64,000 nucleotides of DNA from Catonia carolina (GCA_035578175.1 JAQMRL010000002.1:93226748-93290747), one strand, 5' to 3'. Positions 1-11,600 are shown, counted from the first letter of the stretch. The notes: a model not told the origin generated them from the letters alone. Numbers and translations are program-made.

Positions 1-360
1 GAAGCCATCATACTCCCATACAACAATGAAACACATAGACCCTACAGATTTATTTTAATTAAATTATTTTACATTATTAATATTTACATTATATTTTTAA
101 CATTTATATATTTTTTAATTATTCAACATTTACATCAGAAACAAAACAACAAATTTGAAATTTATAGAGTGATACCAGGGGCTATTACTCATTCATGCAT
201 AATAGGCCTACTCACAACGCATCTAGTAAATTAAATATTGGTTTTATACAATGAATTTTAAAATCCGATTTACGAAAAGTTTTAAAACAATTTGAAATGT
301 ACTAAGTTTTATGTTACATATTCCTTCAGTTGGAGACAACTTCAAGCTGTAGAAAAACAT
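1..360. other. AT-rich sequence, nothing recognised
   Basis: No open frame of note, RNA gene or repeat relative was seen here. It lies upstream of the first LTR block. Confidence 0.5.
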
Positions 361-692
361 AATATTATATTGTGACAATATTGAAGACGAATATGGTTCA
401 AGAAATTTCTAGTACTTCATTCATAAATAGTAAAGAGAGGATAATTCAGTGAAAGAGTAACAATATGGCTGGTTATAAAAGGTTATTTAAAAGGTGTATG
501 AGAAGGTCGGCTTATTGTTGTACAACTATTTATGAAAGCGCCGGTTGATTACCTGTAACACTTTCTATTTACAATAGATCTATTGTTGACTAGTGTACAA
601 CAGTTAAGACTTTTCCAGTAAAATGGGTTTTTTGTACTTTATTATTTGTATCGAATTTCGGTGTCTTTCGAGAGGATTCTTTTTGATCAAGC

Positions 693-729
693 TATATAAA
701 AAGCGCCCGAATGCAGCCAGTGAGTCAGT
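693..729 (+). promoter_or_regulatory. LTR core promoter (TATA + TCAGT initiator)
   Basis: TATATAAA at 693-700 and TCAGT at 725-729 put the initiator A (727) about 32 bases after the TATAAA core. This spacing is normal for RNA polymerase II. The other LTR copy keeps the TATA box (44893-44900) and a weaker TTAGT initiator (44927-44931). Confidence 0.55.
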
Positions 730-895
730 ATCCGTTTGATATTGGACAAGTTTTTATTGAGTGGCTAACGGTGCGTAGTACAGGTTACGTATCCAAGCAT
801 TGTAGTGGTTAACTTTTGTTATATTATCTTGTGTATGTGCATTATATTCAGTTTTTGTGTATGTGCTTTGTGTATAATTATTGTAAGTAGTACTA

Positions 896-1013
896 AGTAA
901 GTTATTTATTGTATTACTCCATTACAATTAGTTTATTATTTATTTTAAGTAAATTATTAAGTTATTTATTGTATTACTTCATTATACGAGTAATTAGTTT
1001 ATTATTTATTTTG
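896..1013 (+). repeat. Tandem duplication inside LTR copy 1
   Basis: Two units of roughly 55-60 bp, starting near 898 and 959, share TAAGTTATTTATTGTATTAC and later TTAGTTTATTATTTATTTT. LTR copy 2 has a single unit at the equivalent place, which largely explains why copy 1 is longer. The first unit carries an extra AAGTAAATTAT junction. Confidence 0.65.
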
Positions 1014-1162
1014 TAAATCCTTTAGTGTAATAAATATTTGTAATTGTAAACTTTAGTGTATTAATTATTTAATTACTTAGATCCCGAAACGGACCTTAGC
1101 GATAAGTGTCGCAATATTATCAACTTCAATATTTGCGGTGAAATAAATCGTCCGCTTCGCAA

Positions 1163-2500
1163 AAGGTGGAGCCGAGAATTAGGATAAATTTTACAAGTCA
1201 ACTAAATTTTTCTTCTTCTTAGTAAACATATTAAAAATTGAATCTGTAATTTTTAACACCAACTTTCTAATATCACGGCGTTTAAACGCGAGGGTCCTGC
1301 GAATGAATAGTGTACTCATCCAAAGTGCTAAAACAATGTAAAACAAGCTATAAATATATAAATTTAAATTTTTTTGAAAAGCTGTACAGTTATATATTTA
1401 ATAAAATATAGTCAAAAAAAATTTGTTTTAATTGTAAAACCAAATATCGCAAATATTTTCCATGAAAATTCCGATTGAATGAAATTCTAAAAGTGCTTCT
1501 TTTTAACATTGAGAGATCTGCTTTCAAGAATCTCTCGGCAGTATTAAAAATTTAATCAAATCAAATGTAACCACTGGCTGGAAGCAAACATTTTAATTAT
1601 ACAATTAAGTTAAAGTCTAACTTGACAGAATAACAAAAACAGTTAACCAAATGTTACAAGTGGTGAATGAATAATTCAAAGTGATACTCGTTTCTAATTC
1701 AAGAGGGCATTACAATCGCATCACATTCGATCAGATTTGGTAAGAACATTCTGGTTCTAAGGATAACAAAGGATAACTTTTCTTACAGTCATTGTTCGAT
1801 TTAGAACTCTTATTTCTGGGCCGGTTGGGTTAGGGATCTAAAAACAACTTTCTCAGATGTTGCAACTCTATTCTGCTTTGTTTTCAAGTTAAAAGTATTG
1901 TTTATGCAAGGTTTTTCGTTTACTTTGCCGTTCTTATTGAAACTTTAGATATGGTCAAAATGTAAATTTTAATACTGTTTTCATAAGAAAAGTTACTTGT
2001 TTTCTAGTTATAAAGTAAGGAGTTTCAAATAAAATATTACTACAGAAATATAAAAAGTAATTATACTTCTAATAAGTTTTTTGTTTGATTCTTTGCTTTA
2101 TTACAGTCGACAGTACAAAAGTTATCGTATTAAACGTACAAACACGGAACTGCCGTCACAAGTCTTTCTTTTATTAATTTTTAAAATTTAATCTATTCAT
2201 TAAAACAAAATAGGTTATGTCCATCATTCTTTTTACTTCCTCAAATGACTTGAGAAAATTGATAAATCCTACGCTTACCTATTGGTATATTTTTTGGTAT
2301 TTGGTTTGGCCTATTTGGTATTAAACGAAATTACCACAGACCCATTATTTGATTTGCAAAATACACCTTGCTTCAAAAATAATGACCTGATTGAACGTGT
2401 TATTTTATTCAAATTAATGTCATTAAATGAGTACAACAGTACTACCTTTTATTGGCATTGTTTACAGTTTCAGAAAATCACCAAGAAATCTTACCGATTA
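1163..2500. other. AT-rich sequence without recognised gene
   Basis: No family match was seen. A 73-codon ATG frame at 2282-2503 has no recognisable motif and ends just before the transposase relic. It is more likely chance or a lost 5' part of that element than a gene. Confidence 0.45.
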
Positions 2501-2504
2501 TAAC

Positions 2505-3311
2505 TCGTACAAGCTCTTCGTGTTGGTGGCAAACCGAAACGTATTGACTTCTGCAATGCAATGTTGCACGACATAGAAGAGGACATTTTTCTACCGCAGT
2601 TAGTATTTAGCAATGAAGCAACTTTCCACATTAGCGGTAAATTTCATCGGCATAATGTGCGTATTTGGGCATTTTGAACTCCACGAAATTATTTTTGAGC
2701 ATGAGTGAGAGTCACCAAAAGTGAACGTTTTTTGTGCAGTTTCACAAACCAAGGTTTATGGACCCTGCTTATTGATGAAAACACAGTAAACAGAACATCT
2801 TATCTTACAATGCTACGGAACTGGCTTTTTTCACAACTGATTGCAGACTCTGAAGTCTTTATTTTTAGCAAGATGGAGCACCGCCACACCGGCATAATGC
2901 CGTCCTCGTTTTAATAAATAACACCTTGTCTCAACGTTAGATAGGGCGCTCAGGACCGCACGACGACGCTATACACTCTTAGCCTCCAAGATTATTACAC
3001 CGTGTGAGCTTTTCCTATAGGGATACATAAAAAAACTTGATTATCTAGTCCCCTTTACCTCGTGATGTTGATTAACTTAAAAGCAGGCTAACAGCTGCAG
3101 TAGCTTCAGTTGAAGAAGACAACTTGAGAGGAGTTTGGGATGAATTCGGCTATCGTTTAGATGTCATCTCTGCAGATAGTGGAGGGCACATAGAACATTC
3201 CTGGTATGTTGTTTTAAACTTCACACTTTTGTAAGTATTTGTATCCTTTCAGTGTTTTTTTAAATAAAATAACTGTATCAAATCAGGCCATTAATTTTGA
3301 ATCACGCTGTA
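2505..3311 (+). pseudogene. Decayed Tc1/mariner-like DDE transposase
   Basis: Reading across frames gives a recognisable DDE transposase: GGKPKRIDFCNAM, then LVFSNEATFHISGK and RHNVRIW (about 2600-2670), then ENTVNRTSYLTMLRNWLF (about 2778-2830), then QDGAPPHRHNAV (about 2869-2904), and finally AAVASVEEDNLRGVWDEFG (about 3095-3150). The first catalytic Asp, usually in FSDEATFH, is Asn here. One base appears lost just before 2869, which moves the QDGAPPH block to another frame, and several stops follow. The block ending GAATCACGCTGTA at 3299-3311 resembles the right terminal inverted repeat of this type (outer end TACAG.GTGATTC). No matching left end was found. The copy is dead. Confidence 0.75.
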
Positions 3312-3900
3312 CTTTATAACACCAATCATTTTCTTTACTTTTTTAGTAAAATGCAGTTCTGAATAATGATATTTTAAATTAACTGAGTACTAAGCTGAGC
3401 AACTGAATTTTTGAATGATTGTTCCGTATATCAGTACAGTTTCAACGGTGGTCATTTTAACAGTACGTACCTAGGTAAAACGAATTATCAATAATTTGGG
3501 AAACAAGCCTAATTTGTAGAACCAATATATTTTTTACCCACCTTAACCACCCCGGATATTACCACCATAGAAATAAGGGTTCTATCTGCTATCACATATA
3601 CGGAAATAATTTACGTCACTGCTAACTTTTCGCGCCAAGAAAACCTCCTTCTGTCCGAGCCAACCTTATGCTAAATGGTGACATGAAACGTGTATTAATC
3701 AAATTTCTTTATGATATACCTCAGGTATCACAGGTTCCCATGTTTAATTGTCATTAATATTTCAGTTTGACAATCCATTCTTGTAGAAACTTCCTTATTA
3801 CTTATTACATCAAACTGCGAGTTAAAAGTTTGTCCAAAATTTAGCGTAAAAGCCATATCTCGAACGTGTCAATTCCCCTTTCTGAGGCTTCTTGTAATGC
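3312..3900. other. AT-rich sequence, nothing recognised
   Basis: No coding potential, tRNA-like motif or recognised repeat was seen. Confidence 0.45.
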
Positions 3901-3939
3901 CTTTGGAGTAATCAAATAAATAGCGGTTTATAATTTTAC

Positions 3940-4315
3940 GCTATATGTACTTTCGTAAATGTACTGCAATCTTAAAAACTCCATTTTTAATTCAGTAAGC
4001 TTTCTCCTTAAAATGCATAATACATTCAATCTTAGAAAAACCCTTTTTTACTAGGAGAGCACAGCTTCCTAGAATTTCCGCAGACATACCGCTTACCCTA
4101 TCTTTAGATTAGTAAATAAAATACCCAAAATGTAATAAATAAAATGATTTTAAACAAAACAGTAGGGAAGCCGTTCATGAGGATTTGCAAAAAAGTGAAA
4201 ATTCAACAAGCCTGAAAACTTATACTTTCGGTGAAAGCTCGATTTAAAAATTCGACATGAACACAATAATTTTCTTCCCTAATATTTAAGAGTGTAGAAA
4301 GCAATATTGCTTAAG
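3940..4315 (+). mobile_element. Family M element, degraded copy (M1)
   Basis: This stretch resembles 14452-15268 and 30708-31645. Shared blocks are CCTAGAATTTC.GCAGACAT.C (4070-4091), CGCTTACCCTATCTT and, further on, GAAAGCTCGATTT...TCGACATGAACACAATA (about 4230-4270). The middle of the family, including the CA microsatellite, is missing. The right end is blurred (AAGAGTGTAGAAAGCAAT against AAGAGAAAGTAAAAATT in the other copies). It is older than the other two copies. Confidence 0.55.
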
Positions 4316-6140
4316 CTATTGAAAGAAATAACCAAAAAAAAAAAAAAAAAATCAACATCAACGCTTTTCATCTGGTTAACTCTTTTAGGATTTTCAAGTA
4401 CTGGATATTCGACAGCTTTGTGAAAGAGAATTTATTTTCAGGCATTTACTAAAAACAAAAACACCGTCCCATCAACAACTCATCGCACCAATACCCAAAA
4501 CAAGCACTTGGTTCCACTCCATAGAGGTTTTACCAATTTATACCAAAGGCAGTAGGGTTATTTATCTCCTAAATTTTAAATCTTACGCCTATTGATACCG
4601 GAAATCTGCCAAATATCATAACGCTTAAAAAAGTAGTTTGTCTGTGGTTGCTAAGGCAAAATAAACACGAGATCCGTCGGACATTGACTCTCTCTAATCC
4701 AAACCTGGTTCACTTACTATACTTTTGGGAAGCATTAATCAAAGCTACCTAAAACATGGCTGTGCCATAGTTGTGTAGTATGATTTCCTTCTCACCACAA
4801 AATTATCATTAAACATTTTGTGTAAATAGTACTTGGCATTATGTAATATGTTTCTGATATTTTTTTATGTAAAACAGGAAATATAATTTAGGGCAAGAGA
4901 AAAAAATTAAAGGATTATTAACGTGAAATGGTTTATTTGCTTATAATTTTACAATAATTTCCACTAATTTAACATTTTATATGAAATTCTTAGTTTTATT
5001 CTATTTTTTTGTATTTGCCGAACACTTGTTGATATCCTGCTGTATGTGGTATTTCATTTTAAATAGCCCAGATTAAACTATGTATATGTATTTAAGAACA
5101 AAAGTGTTTAACAAACAATAAAATAACTTTTTGTATTTGAAACATAAGAAAAACTAAAACTAAAAATTAGCGTGTAGGTGATTTATTCGAGCAGTCAATA
5201 TTTACGTGGTGTTGGTTGATTTTATCGGAAAATATTTTGTACTACCTTTTTTCTAAAATAACTTTATTTATTTTATTGTTAAGGTAGTTCTTCTCCATGT
5301 AAATGGTAGCAACGAAAATTAGCTACATTTATACCAAATTAATTTAAGAAAAGAAAGTTGTTCTTGTACAGTATGATAGGAGTTAATAGTTTTACAACCG
5401 TCAAAAATAAAACAAATAATAATAATTATTTAAACTAAAAAAACATCAGAACGTTCTGGAGACTTTTTACTTCGAAAATACAGCTAGAAAATAATACATT
5501 TTAAAAACATTTTCTATGTACGTGTCAAAGTACACTTTAACAAACAAGTTTTTTGTTGCAAAACTTGTCTTCCACTTTTGTATGTGTGTTGCACTCCCAC
5601 CAGAAAGTGGCGAAAAGGTGTTATGAAATTGTCCTTTTTGACAACTGGGCAACAGATAAAGTTACTCTTTGGGAAAGCAATTACTTACAAAGAAGAAAAA
5701 TAACTTTCTTTCAAAAGATGAAATACACACCCTTGTGACATTTCCGAGTGAGCAAACTGTCGGGAACTTGCTCCACCATCTGTAAAACTTCTACTTAACT
5801 TACTCAGGTAATCCAAACAGAACTGCCTAAGCTTTTCACATTTTCACATATAGTAAAATTATGAAACGTCATATTCATGTAAGCCTGAAACTTTTTCACA
5901 TATATAATGCACGGAAATAACATTTCTGATATTCTTTAAATAGTTTTTAACTTTAAAATTTTTTAGAAGACATATTTTAAACAATCAAAACAACAACAAA
6001 AAATAGATGTATGTATTCAGATAAATATTACTTAACGTGACGAAACTATCAAATATTTTAGTAGTACGTAGGAAAAGAGCAGAGCACTTTTAAGAAGTGT
6101 ACTTACTATACATGTCCTACTATTATCATCCAATACGTAC
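4316..6140. other. AT-rich sequence with an A-run; no gene
   Basis: There is an A17 run near 4335. AGGGCAAGAGAAAAAAATT near 4889-4907 is close to the family M right terminus but stands alone. Overlapping 61-codon frames near 5470-5740 on both strands have no recognisable motif. Confidence 0.4.
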
Positions 6141-6145
6141 TTATA

Positions 6146-6178
6146 AGGAGTCATACAAAAAAGTTTTTTATGACTCCT
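6146..6178. repeat. Short perfect hairpin beside SINE
   Basis: AGGAGTCA at 6146-6153 pairs with TGACTCCT at 6171-6178. Between them lie A6 and T6 runs that can also pair. It abuts the 5' end of the Gly-like SINE. Confidence 0.6.
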
Positions 6179-6182
6179 ACCA

Positions 6183-6357
6183 CTACCGTAGCGTAGTGGT
6201 AGCGCGCTGGCTTACCACGCGGAGGTCCTAGGTTCAATTCCCGGCTAGGGTCTGGAAATTATAACAAGTCAAAATCCAACGTTCCATAACCCACTGCAGT
6301 CGCTAATGACAAAGCTGTTGATGCGACTTAAAAAAAATAAACTAAAAAAAAAAAAAA
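6183..6357 (+). mobile_element. tRNA-derived SINE with Gly-like head (family B)
   Basis: The head carries A-box-like TAGCGTAGTGGTAGCGCG (about 6188-6205) and B-box GGTTCAATTCC (6231-6241), with TTACCACGCGG where an anticodon arm would be (ACC reading, Gly-like). It is not a functional tRNA because the acceptor ends do not pair. The 3' part holds AGTCGC (6298-6303), a 19-nt loop, then GCGACT (6323-6328), followed by an A-rich tail to 6357. The same tail motif ends the I-like LINE at 8576-8608 and the Met-like SINEs. RNA polymerase III transcription and mobilisation by that LINE are inferred. Confidence 0.8.
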
Positions 6358-6521
6358 TGTTTAAATTTGTTTGTTCACAATCTTGTTCTTCATATTTTTC
6401 TGATAAATTTAATACATTATTTATTCTTGCACGATAAAATAATAACATATTACAAAACATAAATACAAAATTATCTAACATGTTGCATATTCCAAATAAA
6501 AGAAAAAAAATCAAATATTAA

Positions 6522-6776
6522 AAAAATAAAGTATTCTTCCGTTACAAAATATTTAAAAAGTATGTTTTTGAAAATAACATTATTTTAAATCTTTCTAAAC
6601 CTACGCCATTCAACAGATATATTAAAATTATTAAAGACGCTGTTCATTCTGTTTGTGAAAATGTAAATTTGGAAGCTGTAGAAGGTAAAGCAGTTCAAGT
6701 AAATGAAGAAAGTATTATTTTTAATATTGTAGCTCATGACGGTAAATGGTTTTGTGACAGCAATGGAATGGCTTAA
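6522..6776 (+). CDS. Unidentified open frame, 84 codons, no ATG start
   Basis: This frame is open from just after a TAA at 6519 to a TAA at 6774-6776, with no methionine until the third-last codon. The last 45 residues look protein-like in composition, including DAVHSVCENVNLEAVEG and IVAHDGKWFCDSNGMA. That is unlike the low-complexity K/N/I/F translations typical of this AT-rich sequence. I do not recognise the family. It could be a fragment of a mobile or viral-like ORF, or a terminal exon, but no clear splice acceptor precedes it. It lies about 165 bp after the family B SINE. Confidence 0.35.
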   Translation, partial: KNKVFFRYKIFKKYVFENNIILNLSKPTPFNRYIKIIKDAVHSVCENVNLEAVEGKAVQVNEESIIFNIVAHDGKWFCDSNGMA

Positions 6777-8526
6777 AATTGTAATTTAGGCACGATTAGC
6801 TACTGAAAACTGTTATCGTAGGGTTAACAATTAACTTTTAAGCTTTGCTTCCGAAATTTTTTTTTCTGTCATTCTGTATATTTTCCTTCGCTTGTATTAG
6901 AAAAACAGAGATAGTTCTAATGTGGATACGTTCACATCGAAGTCAATTTTTGAGGTATGGGGAAAATTTATAATCATTACCCGTAAATAATGCGAAAAAA
7001 ATATTAGTTGATAATTTTTCTGCCAGTACAGTCATTTACTAATTAAAACAATATTCACTGTTTAACTCAAAAAAAAAAAAAAATTAAAAAACTATATTCC
7101 TCAATTGTTAAAAAAAACTGTAGGCAAATTTATTGAATGTTTGTCGTGAGAAGATATCTGAAGTTGACTGATTTAATATTACGATGATAAAACGATATGT
7201 CTCCATCCTTTAATATTTTGTATCTGGTTATTAAATATTTTTAATATTAATTACTTAAAAGTATTAAGAATACGTTTTCTTATAACAAAAATAACAAAAA
7301 ACAGCACTAAGAAGAAATATTAATTATTTTTAACGTTATAATAACCTTAGCCCATAAAATATAACGGCGCGTTTAAACAATAATCCTGAAAGAAAGCAGA
7401 AAGGAATTGGGCGTACTCGTTTAATTAAATTAATATTTTTTCAAAAAAAAAAAATGTTAAAAAGTATTGAAAATAATGTAATGAATAAATTACAAAATAA
7501 ACTTAACTGACTAACAATTAGAGAAAAGAAAATTTCCTTTTCCCTTTCTGTCATTTACGAGCGAGAATGAACGAAGACTTCTTGATGAAACTGTCATAAT
7601 TAAGTTTTGAAGATTTATTATCTAAATCTTACTTTCCTCCAAGCATTTTCGTTGATGAGTTTTAACACGGTTATGATCTCTTTTTCACCTCCCAATTTTT
7701 AGACTTTAATTGTTATTTTAATGTAAAAACTTTATCACATGTTCTTTTGCTCAGTTTTCTTAACGATTATAAACTACAGATGTAATTAAATTAACTGCAC
7801 TGTAAATCAACTATTACAAAGAATCAATGTTTTTATTCTAGTTAATACGCATCTAGAAACACATATAGTTTTGAGCTTTATTTAAATTATTTACTGATTT
7901 GATTCGGTACTTTATGAGTTATCAGACAACTTTTAACCACTCAATGTAGTACAGTCACTTACTGTAACAATACATTAATAGTCACTAATGATCAATACCT
8001 GTTTAATAAAGTTAAGCGTTTTTATGTCATTACCTAATTCAATACAACTTTTGTAAATTTTTTTGATTCTAATAAAATAGTTTTTGATATAATACTACCA
8101 AGAACTCGAGAATATATTGGTGTTGAAAAATATTACTGAAAGTGTACAAAACTTAATAAAATTTTACTCACTGCTCTTCTTTGAAAGAAATTAGTCGTAT
8201 ATTATAACAAGATTGTTTTTTATACATTTTTATAGCTATTAGTAGTTATATTTAATATACTATTCATTTTATTATTTTGTTATAAATAGAATTTTTAAAA
8301 ACCGCCAGAAACGATCAAAGAATGATTAGCAACACTTAACAATTAAGATATATTACTTTTTATAATTAAAAAAAATGTATTATTATTTTATTGTCAGAGA
8401 TCCCGGGTTCCATTTTTTATCAGGTCTGTCATTTTCCCATCTTTAATTTTCAACTATCATCCTCCGCCAACTGAATTTGTCTAAATGAGCATAACAGTCA
8501 AACGTAAAACAAGAAGCTAGTTTCTG
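6777..8526. other. AT-rich sequence between open frame and LINE
   Basis: Only A/T-runs and short frames were seen. No recognised element or gene. Confidence 0.45.
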
Positions 8527-8531
8527 AAAAT

Positions 8532-8564
<33 letters not shown>

Positions 8565-8575
8565 TTATTTATAAA

Positions 8576-8608
8576 GGTCGCATCAACTTCTAATGGTTAT
8601 TAGCGACC
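8576..8608 (-). promoter_or_regulatory. LINE 3'-end stem-loop shared with SINEs
   Basis: In transcript sense GGTCGC (8608-8603), a 21-nt loop starting TAATAACC, then GCGACC (8581-8576) lies just before the A tail. The loop end AGTTGAT and the stem are shared with SINE families A and B, but with different outer base pairs. It is likely the site bound by the reverse transcriptase to start cDNA synthesis; that role is inferred from LINE/SINE pairs known elsewhere. Confidence 0.7.
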
Positions 8609-8689
8609 ACAATAGGAGTTATAAGTACTAATAACAGTAAAACCAATAATTTCATAAATTAAAACATTAAAAGTAAAGATTGGTAGGCT

Positions 8690-11600
8690 TCAGATTTTGT
8701 CTTCAACAGCGATATAGCGTAGAAATTTCAAAATTTTGTAACAACTGTCTTTACACCTAACATTGTTTTGAAAAGTTTCAGAAACACCAAGAAGTGTACG
8801 GGTGCCTTGAAGTTTTCTACATTCTGAAACTATATGCGCAACCGTTGCTTTTTCGTCGCAGAAAGGGCACACTGTCGGCGTAGATTTTGTGAGCAGATGT
8901 TGGTGTGATATATATGAGTGCCCAATTCGCAATCGGCAGATGACAACCTGTTCCCTGCGATTATGAAACTCGGGTAGAGGAAATTCTCCTAAAGTTTTTC
9001 GTACCATATGGAGTTTCGAAGGTGCCATCTCGGTCCACCTATAGTTCCAGAAATCAAATAGTTTTCTGTTGACGTGTGCCTTTAGGTCAGAATGAGAGAC
9101 CCGATGGAAATGTTCGTGTAAGTGAACAGCACTCTTGGCCGCAAGATCGGCTTTCTCGTTACCTGGAATCCCTACATGAGACGGAATCCAGGTAAACACT
9201 ATTTCAAAATTGTGTGCAGTCAACTCAGAAATTAGCTCTTGGATTTCTTGAATTATTGGTACATGACACTGGACATTTCCTATTGCTTGCAGACCAGACA
9301 ATGAATCGGTGAAAATAACATATTTAGAAGGAGTTAAATGTTTAAATTTTTCGAGAGTACAGAGTATCGCATACACTTCGCAGAAGAAAGACGAACATAC
9401 ATCATTAAGCTTAACTTGTACAGTCTCGTAGGGAAAGACAACAGCACATGTACATCCTTCTGCCGACCTAGACCCATCAGTGTATATCATATTATACTGT
9501 GAAAAATTATTGCTGAGTTCATTAAAGTAGGTTTTGAAAATATTAGGATGAGTTGATGCCTTACAGAGGGCTGAAAGTGATGTATTAATGTTTGGTGAAA
9601 CAGATAACCAAGGAGGGGTTTTAGAATGCATTCTTGAAAAGACCGGCGGCAGCTTACTTGAAATTTTTGACAAAGAAACTTTAAGACGTTCCCCAAGAGG
9701 CAATGGACACGATGCGTTGGACAGATAAAACCCAGAACAGCTGTTGTGAAATATAGCTTGGTAACAAGGATTGTCTGGAGCAGCAGAGACATGCAGCGCA
9801 TAAGCAAACAAAAGTTTCATTCTCCTGATCTCCAACGGGTATTCTCCAGACTCAGCTAGCACGCTTAAAACAGGACTTGTAATGAAAGCTCCTAGCGCCA
9901 TTCGTAAATTCGATGAGTGAATAGAGTTTAAGGTGTCTAAAATATGTTTCCTTGCTGAAGCATAGATGATAGATCCATAATCAAGTTTTGCACGAATTAG
10001 TGCTTTGTATGTTGACAAGATAACGTTTTTGTCTGCGCCCCATTTACTAGAAGAGATGGATTTAATAATATTCATTCTCGCTTGACATTCCTTTTTGAGA
10101 TTGGAGATGTGAGTCCTCCAGGAAAGTTTATCGTCAAATAGAAGACCAAGAATTTTCAGTTGACGAACTTGCTGCAATTCATGTTGTCCAAGATGAAGGT
10201 GAATATCTGGTAAGTTGAATCTATTTCTTGAGAAAGTTATGAACCGAGACTTGTTCCCAGAAAATTTAAATCCGGATTTTTCTGACCAATTATTCAATTT
10301 AGTAAGGGATTCTTGCAGAAGCTCTTGTGTGGTCTTTAAATTTTTCCCCTTACAAAAAAAGGTGATATCGTCAGCGAAGGCAAAGACTTTTACAGGAGAA
10401 GTGACAACGGACATAGCTTCATTAATAGCTACTAAAAACAACGTTACACTCAAAACTGATCCCTGAGGTACACCATTTCGTATCGGAACAGCAAAAGAGT
10501 GTGAATCTCTAACCTTTACGCGGATGGTTCGATGTTGTAGGAAGTTGGCTACAAAATTTAATATTGGACCAGTGACACCAGCATCACATAAAATTTTGAC
10601 AGTTCGATCTTTCCAAACCATATCGTACGCCTTCTCAATGTCCAAACACACAGCAACAAGGTGGTGGTTTTTCACAAAGGCGTTACACACGTTCGTTTCC
10701 ATGTAGGTCAGTACATCAAGTGTTGATCGATGTTTACGAAAGCCACTTTGCCAGGGCGAGAAGAAATTAATTTTGTCGAGATGCCATAAAATTCTGGTGT
10801 TAACAACCTTTTCCATAAGTTTGCACATCGTGGAGGTCAAGGCAATGGGACGATAGTTCTCCGCTTTACTACGATCTTTTTTGGGCTTATGAATAGGGAC
10901 AACTACCGCTTGTCTCCAGATGGCCGGAAATGACTTTTCCGCAAGGATTTCATTAAAGAGATCAGTAATGTATTTAATTGCTACTTCCGGAAGATGTTTT
11001 AAAAAGAAATTATGCACATTATCAGGACCTGCAGCAGAATTTTTTAATTTACACAGGTGTCCTTCCACTTCTGAAACCTGAATCGGCGTATTAAGGAAGT
11101 AATCAGAGGCAGTAGTATTAGACAAGATCCGAGGGATCGTAATGTTTGAAGACAATTTGTGCTGTAAAAATTCAGGAGTATAATTCCGATCGCTAGAACA
11201 ATTTGCAAAGGATGTAGCAAATATGTTGGCAATTTCTTGTGGGTTAGTTATAATCTGATCGTTATGTAACAACGAGTGAGGATAACGAGACATTTTTGGA
11301 TATCGATTAATTCTTCTAATCTTACTCCATAAGTCAGATATAGTAGCAGAGGAAGAGAGTCCAGAAATAAAATGAATCCATGATTGTTTTTTGCTCTTTT
11401 TAAATATAAAACGTGCTTTAGCCCTTAGTTGTTTAAATATGATGAAGTTAGCAGTCGTGGGGTGGCGCTTGTAATGAGAAAGAGCTTTCTTAGAATTTTG
11501 TAGTGCGATCTTACAATCACTATTCCACCAAGGCACAGAAGGCTTGTTAGATACACCAATAGCTTTCGGAATTGCACTATCAGCTGCTTCAAGGATTATT

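Larger units (their letters stand above)
361..1162 (+). mobile_element. LTR retroelement terminus (LTR copy 1)
   Basis: This block matches 44561-45262 over most of its length, so it is an interspersed repeat. It has promoter-LTR architecture: TATATAAA at 693-700, an arthropod-type initiator TCAGT at 725-729, and an AATAAA poly(A) signal at 1029-1034. The likely LTR starts TGTTGTACAAC at 516 and ends near 1113 (TGTCGCA), preceded by a weak polypurine stretch. Upstream (about 364-414) a short frame encodes ILYCDNIEDEY and then stops; copy 2 encodes ILYCDNIEEEY at the same place, which suggests the last codons of an internal ORF before a 3' LTR. Alternatively the LTR starts at 371 (TGTGACA) and runs to about 1160, where TGGAGCC could be a primer-binding site. 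No gag or pol lies nearby, and the superfamily cannot be assigned. Confidence 0.7.

Noticed and set aside
4882..4907. AGGGCAAGAGAAAAAAATT as another family M end
   Set aside because: No matching opposite terminus or family interior lies next to it.
6183..6260. tRNA-like heads at 6.2, 25.3, 33.6, 50.1, 55.9 and 63.6 kb as functional tRNA genes
   Set aside because: Acceptor ends do not pair, anticodon arms are imperfect and each head is followed by SINE body sequence or stands as a degraded fragment.
9487..11232. Several 60-106 codon frames inside the I-like LINE on both strands
   Set aside because: They overlap the intact ORF2 in other frames and have no motifs of their own.
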